DNA from: Marine Group I thaumarchaeote
Lineage (GTDB): Archaea > Thermoproteota > Nitrososphaeria > Nitrososphaerales > Nitrosopumilaceae
NCBI GenBank assembly: GCA_013390745.1
Contig: JACASX010000005.1
Span: 1 to 64,000, forward strand
Direction: 5' to 3'
DNA length: 64,000 nucleotides
Shown here: piece by piece, positions 60,531 to 64,000 of the stretch
Layout of the letters: each line of letters begins with the position of its first letter
Numbering within the stretch: position 1 is the stretch's first letter
Program-made: the position numbers and the translations under genes
The notes under the pieces: model-generated
The model's database searches: none
The model's input: the letters and a program-made list of their open reading frames with translations, nothing else
What the model was told of the DNA's origin: nothing

Positions 60531-61169
60531 GTGCCGACAAAAACAAATAATGATAACACTCCGAACTATTCTTCGCTGATAAAAAATCTTGAGAACATAA
60601 AAGCCGAGTTTGTAACGCTTAGAGAATATGTAGGTGACAATGAGGATGAATTGTTAGAAAAAATTTCAGGTATATCAGAGATGATAAATAGAACAGAGGC
60701 ATCTTCTGCAGAATTCCATAAAAAAGCCGATTCAATAATTCAGGAGTTACAAAAAATTAGAAATATTACGAATAAGGCATCAATTACAACATCAAACGAA
60801 GTTATTGGATTATTGAAATTATCAGAATATCAATCGAACACACGTATGCTGGCTGAATCAAAATATGGCTCGTTAGGAGACATTGAAAAAATGGCAGAGC
60901 AAACAGCAGAAATTGTTAATCTTTTTGATAAGATGTCAATCGAATCAGAAAAGAAAATTCCACTGCCTAATGAAGTTAGGCAGTGGGCCATAGGCACCAT
61001 TTTTGATTGTGCGGATAGGTGGGAAATCAGATTTGATGATTTGTTTGAGATGTTATTAGATTCTTTGGGAAAAAATTTACTAAAGGAATCAATAAGGACA
61101 CAACAAGTTAGGGATATCTTTGGTATGAAAGCGGTTGATAAAATCAAAAATGAATTAAAATTATCCTAG
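60531..61169 (+). CDS. Uncharacterised coiled-coil protein
   Basis: 212 residues from GTG. Mainly helical, with coiled-coil stretches (NLENIKAEFVTLREYV..., EKISGISEMINRTEASSAEFHKKADSIIQELQKI) and a C-terminal globular part (RQWAIGTIFDCADRWEIRFDDLFEMLLDSLG). No membrane segment. It overlaps the convergent glycosyltransferase gene by 4 bases. Not recognised. Confidence 0.68.
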   Translation: MPTKTNNDNTPNYSSLIKNLENIKAEFVTLREYVGDNEDELLEKISGISEMINRTEASSAEFHKKADSIIQELQKIRNITNKASITTSNEVIGLLKLSEYQSNTRMLAESKYGSLGDIEKMAEQTAEIVNLFDKMSIESEKKIPLPNEVRQWAIGTIFDCADRWEIRFDDLFEMLLDSLGKNLLKESIRTQQVRDIFGMKAVDKIKNELKLS

Positions 61170-63196
61170 ACTCCTTCTGATTTATCAAAAGCTTCCAAAC
61201 TCTGCTTTTTCCTTTTAAGGATAGCAAATATTCCAATAATTACTGCGATCCATATAGAGGCAAAAAGAATGTTTGAAACGCTTGCATACATGTATGGTAC
61301 CATGTCCATCGTCTGTTCCTGAAGTATCTCTGCCCTAAGACTGACATCCATCATTCCTGTGTGAAATGCAGAACTGTCCCTAGGAACAGCAGATATTTTT
61401 TCCGCGCTAGCAAACATTACATCCAAGTCAGCCTGTATTCTGGTAAAATTTGTGGTATCAGTTGGAAATATCCAGACTGGGTTCCCCGTGGCAGGAAGAT
61501 ATTCCTTGATTGTGCTAATATCCGTCATTATGGTTTTTGGTTCAGAAGATGCCATAATTCTATCAAACAGTCCTATTGATAGATCCATGGGATAAACATC
61601 ATTCTGATAGCCAGTATATGCCATATATGCACCAAAGCAGATTACTGCCATTATGCCAGCAACTGCAAGTTTGTGTAAAATATCAGCCATCTTTTCCTCT
61701 TTTGTTTTGGTATAGTCAATTTTTGAATTACCTCTTTTAAATCTTGTATGCGAGAAACTCAAGCAAGCAATGTACAAGAATCCCATTGTCTGCAAGGCGA
61801 TGATGGGAATCCATATGGGATTTCTTGAATAAAATGCGATTAAAATTGCCATAATTCCATAAATGCCAAAGAAGAGCTCTAGCAGTGTAGTCTTAGAAAA
61901 TGGCAGATTGTATGCCTTTTCTCTCCAATCATCAGTATTTTTAACAATGCCGTATTTTGGAGTTCGCAGAAATTCGCTCTTCTTTCCCACCATAGCATCT
62001 ATTACAGCTATGGTATTGTTTACCGCCATTCCCATGGAATAAATTATCAGATAAGGCATGGCTATTGCCTTTGCCCTCCGATCTTTATCATACATGTTAT
62101 GAATTATGAATAGATAAGCTCCTGGTCCCATGGCAAGGTATGTTGCAAGCGTTACCACTGGAAGGAAACTAATAACATAGAGATTCACATTAGATGCTAA
62201 AAGAATTGGAAGTGCAATAAATTGAATTAGCATTAATGGAAAAACGATGTGACGAGTTAGTTGTACAAAAGCCTGAAGTTTTGCATCAATTGATATTTTT
62301 CGTTTTAGTAAAATACTGCCAAGAAGTTTAATTGCACATTGAATCGAGCCCTTGGCCCATCTGAACTGCTGTCTCTTGGCACCATTCATCTGTACAGGCA
62401 GTTCTGCATTAACAACTATATCCGGTATGAAAAGGCATTTCCAACCCTTCATTTGTGCTCTATAACTCAAATCCAAGTCTTCCACTAGAGTTGCAGTGTG
62501 CCAACCCCCTGAATCATCAATGCATTCTTTTCTCCAAATTCCCGCAGTACCGTTAAAATTCATAAATAGATGTGAGTTACTTTTTGCCCTCTGCTCAACT
62601 AAGAAATGGAAATCTAGGCTCAGTGCCTGTGCCTGAGTCAAAGCAGAATAATTTTCGTTAACATGTCCCCATCTGCATTGGACAAACCCAATGTTTGGTT
62701 TTGCAAAATAAGGTATTGCTCTCCTTAGATACCATGTTGGTGGAATAAAGTCTGCATCAAAAATTGCGACAAACTCACTTTTAGTATATTTCATCGCGTA
62801 CTTTAGTGCCCCAGCCTTGTAACCCTGTCTTGTTCCACGTCTAATGTGGGATATATCAAAGCCCTTGCCCTTGTAATTTTCTACAAGTTCTGCTATTTGC
62901 TCTGTAGTGCTATCATCAGAATCATCTAGGATCATGATACACATCTTTTGTTTTGGATAGTCAAGATCACAGACAGAGTTTATCAGACGACTCGCAACAT
63001 ACTTTTCATTATATATCGGAAGATGAATTGTAACAGTTGGTTCACCTATTGATATGGTATCCTGATTTTCTTTTCTTCGTCCTGAAAGAAATGCCAAATA
63101 ATAGAAATTACATGTATAAGAAATTATGATAATTGCGCAGGCTATGAAAATATAAAAAACAAAACCAGTGAACGGATTCGGTGCTATAGGCTCCAT
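61166..63196 (-). CDS. Membrane glycosyltransferase, family 2 (cellulose synthase-like)
   Basis: 676 residues. An N-terminal membrane helix precedes the GT2 catalytic domain: VTIHLPIYNEKYVASRLI, FVAIFDADFIPP (DxD), TLVEDLDLSYRAQMKGW (ED) and QQFRWAKGSIQ (QxxRW), the processive-glycosyltransferase motifs. About six further helices and a C-terminal extracellular segment (about 530-640) before a last helix follow. It probably makes or exports a surface polysaccharide; the sugar is unknown. Confidence 0.92.
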   Translation of the reverse strand: MEPIAPNPFTGFVFYIFIACAIIIISYTCNFYYLAFLSGRRKENQDTISIGEPTVTIHLPIYNEKYVASRLINSVCDLDYPKQKMCIMILDDSDDSTTEQIAELVENYKGKGFDISHIRRGTRQGYKAGALKYAMKYTKSEFVAIFDADFIPPTWYLRRAIPYFAKPNIGFVQCRWGHVNENYSALTQAQALSLDFHFLVEQRAKSNSHLFMNFNGTAGIWRKECIDDSGGWHTATLVEDLDLSYRAQMKGWKCLFIPDIVVNAELPVQMNGAKRQQFRWAKGSIQCAIKLLGSILLKRKISIDAKLQAFVQLTRHIVFPLMLIQFIALPILLASNVNLYVISFLPVVTLATYLAMGPGAYLFIIHNMYDKDRRAKAIAMPYLIIYSMGMAVNNTIAVIDAMVGKKSEFLRTPKYGIVKNTDDWREKAYNLPFSKTTLLELFFGIYGIMAILIAFYSRNPIWIPIIALQTMGFLYIACLSFSHTRFKRGNSKIDYTKTKEEKMADILHKLAVAGIMAVICFGAYMAYTGYQNDVYPMDLSIGLFDRIMASSEPKTIMTDISTIKEYLPATGNPVWIFPTDTTNFTRIQADLDVMFASAEKISAVPRDSSAFHTGMMDVSLRAEILQEQTMDMVPYMYASVSNILFASIWIAVIIGIFAILKRKKQSLEAFDKSEGV

Positions 63197-63261
63197 CTAC
63201 AATACTGACAAAATATTATACAATATTAACAGTTATGGAATTTATTACTAAAATCTAGAGT

Positions 63262-63996
63262 TTAATCCACTGGGTAAATCTTGATCGCCGTTGGTGGACA
63301 GACACCCTCACATGCAAGACAAAAGATACAGTCTGGTTCGTTAATTTGTAGCGGTTTTTTTGTAGATGCTACATTTCCCGGAAAGTCAAAGAATTCGAAA
63401 ACACCCACAGGGCAGGCGTCAATGCATGCACCATCTGCAATACAGATGTCAAAGTCTACAGAAACAAACTCGCCCCAAACGCCCATGACCTTGTTATCTG
63501 CTCCGATACGCCCCCAAGTCTTAAGATCATTTCCAGTTTTGGTTTTGAATGGTGCGGACTGGTCCATCTTATCTTTATAGTCAATATCAATTGGTCCCGG
63601 AACCACTTCCTCTCCGTCCCTCGTGATTACTTGTTTTTTACCTTCAATTGCTGGTTTTGGCTTTTCAATTTTAGCTATTGGTTTTGCATCTAATACTATT
63701 TGTGCCAGAGGAGTTAATTCCTCCAATTTTGTTACTGCCTGTACTTCTGACACATTTTCTGATTTCATAAGATATTCAATCATCTTGTCAGAAAGTATAG
63801 TATTTCTAAGAAGTGTGTCAATTATCATTTTTGCAAAGTGGTCAGCCTTTTTTCTATAGTTTTGTACCCATTGAGGTGCACTAAATTTTTCAACCGGATA
63901 AATCTGATAAATGGCATCAATTACTTCACCCGTTACAATTTCAACAGTGACGCCAAGTTCTACGTATTCATATCCATCAGCATCTGGATCCGGCAT
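63262..63996 (-). CDS. Ferredoxin-domain protein (two 4Fe-4S sites)
   Basis: 244 residues, apparently complete from MPDPDADGYEYVELGVTVEI to the stop. The last 70 residues form a bacterial-type ferredoxin: CIADGACIDACPVGVFEFFDFPG and CIFCLACEGVCPPTAIKIY, two 4Fe-4S motifs. The first has the pattern CxxxxxCxxxCP, the loop of zinc-containing or 7Fe archaeal ferredoxins. The first 150 residues are unlike ferredoxin and not recognised. It may be an electron donor; the start is four bases from the window edge. Confidence 0.88.
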   Translation of the reverse strand: MPDPDADGYEYVELGVTVEIVTGEVIDAIYQIYPVEKFSAPQWVQNYRKKADHFAKMIIDTLLRNTILSDKMIEYLMKSENVSEVQAVTKLEELTPLAQIVLDAKPIAKIEKPKPAIEGKKQVITRDGEEVVPGPIDIDYKDKMDQSAPFKTKTGNDLKTWGRIGADNKVMGVWGEFVSVDFDICIADGACIDACPVGVFEFFDFPGNVASTKKPLQINEPDCIFCLACEGVCPPTAIKIYPVD

Positions 63997-64000
63997 ATTT

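Noticed and set aside
1-64000. CRISPR arrays, insertion sequences, prophage genes
   Set aside because: No spaced direct repeats, transposase or integrase motifs, or terminal inverted repeats were seen; the window looks like stable chromosome.

Overview
The window is chromosomal DNA of an ammonia-oxidising archaeon of the Thaumarchaeota (Nitrososphaerota), most like the low-GC Nitrosopumilus/Nitrosarchaeum group. Evidence: archaeal information-processing genes (L31e, L39e, L21e, L10e, S30e, Rpo4, RadA, DnaG-type primase, proteasome alpha, Nop5/fibrillarin, archaeal tRNA-splicing endonuclease), a eukaryote-like topoisomerase IB that among archaea marks this phylum, an enoyl-CoA hydratase next to a 709-residue-class ADP-forming acyl-CoA synthetase (the thaumarchaeal 3-hydroxypropionate/4-hydroxybutyrate pair), a PEFG-CTERM cupredoxin and a secreted protein with WIKNNAGWWADG repeats. 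Genes are densely packed and often overlap by 1-8 bases; many promoters have a TATA box 23-30 bases before the start codon, as expected for leaderless transcripts. No gene-free stretch exceeds about 300 bases.

Layout. 1-6.4 kb: ribosomal proteins L31e/L39e, a Nudix hydrolase, a MetF-like/split MetE methionine cluster and a convergent sulfonate/nitrate-type ABC transporter. 6.5-15.7 kb: argG and the whole LysW amino-group-carrier pathway for arginine and lysine, with two separate LysW-LysX pairs, an Lrp-type regulator and homocitrate synthase. 15.7-19 kb: diphthine synthase fused to DUF357, FAD synthetase RibL, CTP-dependent riboflavin kinase and DnaG. 19-24.8 kb: A-type Fe-S carrier, carbon-fixation pair, Toprim protein, glutamate dehydrogenase. 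24.8-36 kb: proteasome alpha, methyltransferase, TatA, orphan DNA methylase, topoisomerase IB, an intron-bearing tRNA-Met, tRNA-Ser, several small zinc or coiled-coil proteins, isocitrate-type dehydrogenase. 35.6-39.5 kb: the archaeal HemK-KsgA-DUF655-Rpo4-L21e cluster, RadA and S30e. 39.5-48.8 kb: a large radical SAM protein, PyrDK, Nop5-fibrillarin, RNase HII, Trm1, AMMECR1-MEMO1. 48.8-64 kb: accessory and surface functions: cupredoxin, AmmeMemoRadiSam enzyme, repeat protein, a metallothionein-like peptide, a phospholipase-D-like fragment beside tRNA-Glu, splicing endonuclease, L10e, tRNA-Gly, antiporter, glycosyltransferase and a ferredoxin-domain protein.

The most interesting signals are: (i) a perfect inverted repeat with the same 7-base arm placed between TATA box and ATG of both radA and a 35-residue zinc-finger gene 21 kb away; (ii) the lysine-side LysW ending in EDWGQ rather than EDWGE; (iii) a tRNA-Met gene with a 20-base intron at a non-canonical place and a textbook bulge-helix-bulge, together with a splicing endonuclease that lacks the catalytic His; and (iv) a 48-residue peptide with 10 cysteines. 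Small genes below 60 codons (two LysW, L39e, zinc ribbons, zinc fingers, Cys-rich peptide) were read by hand. Product names rest on recognised motifs; no database search was possible.
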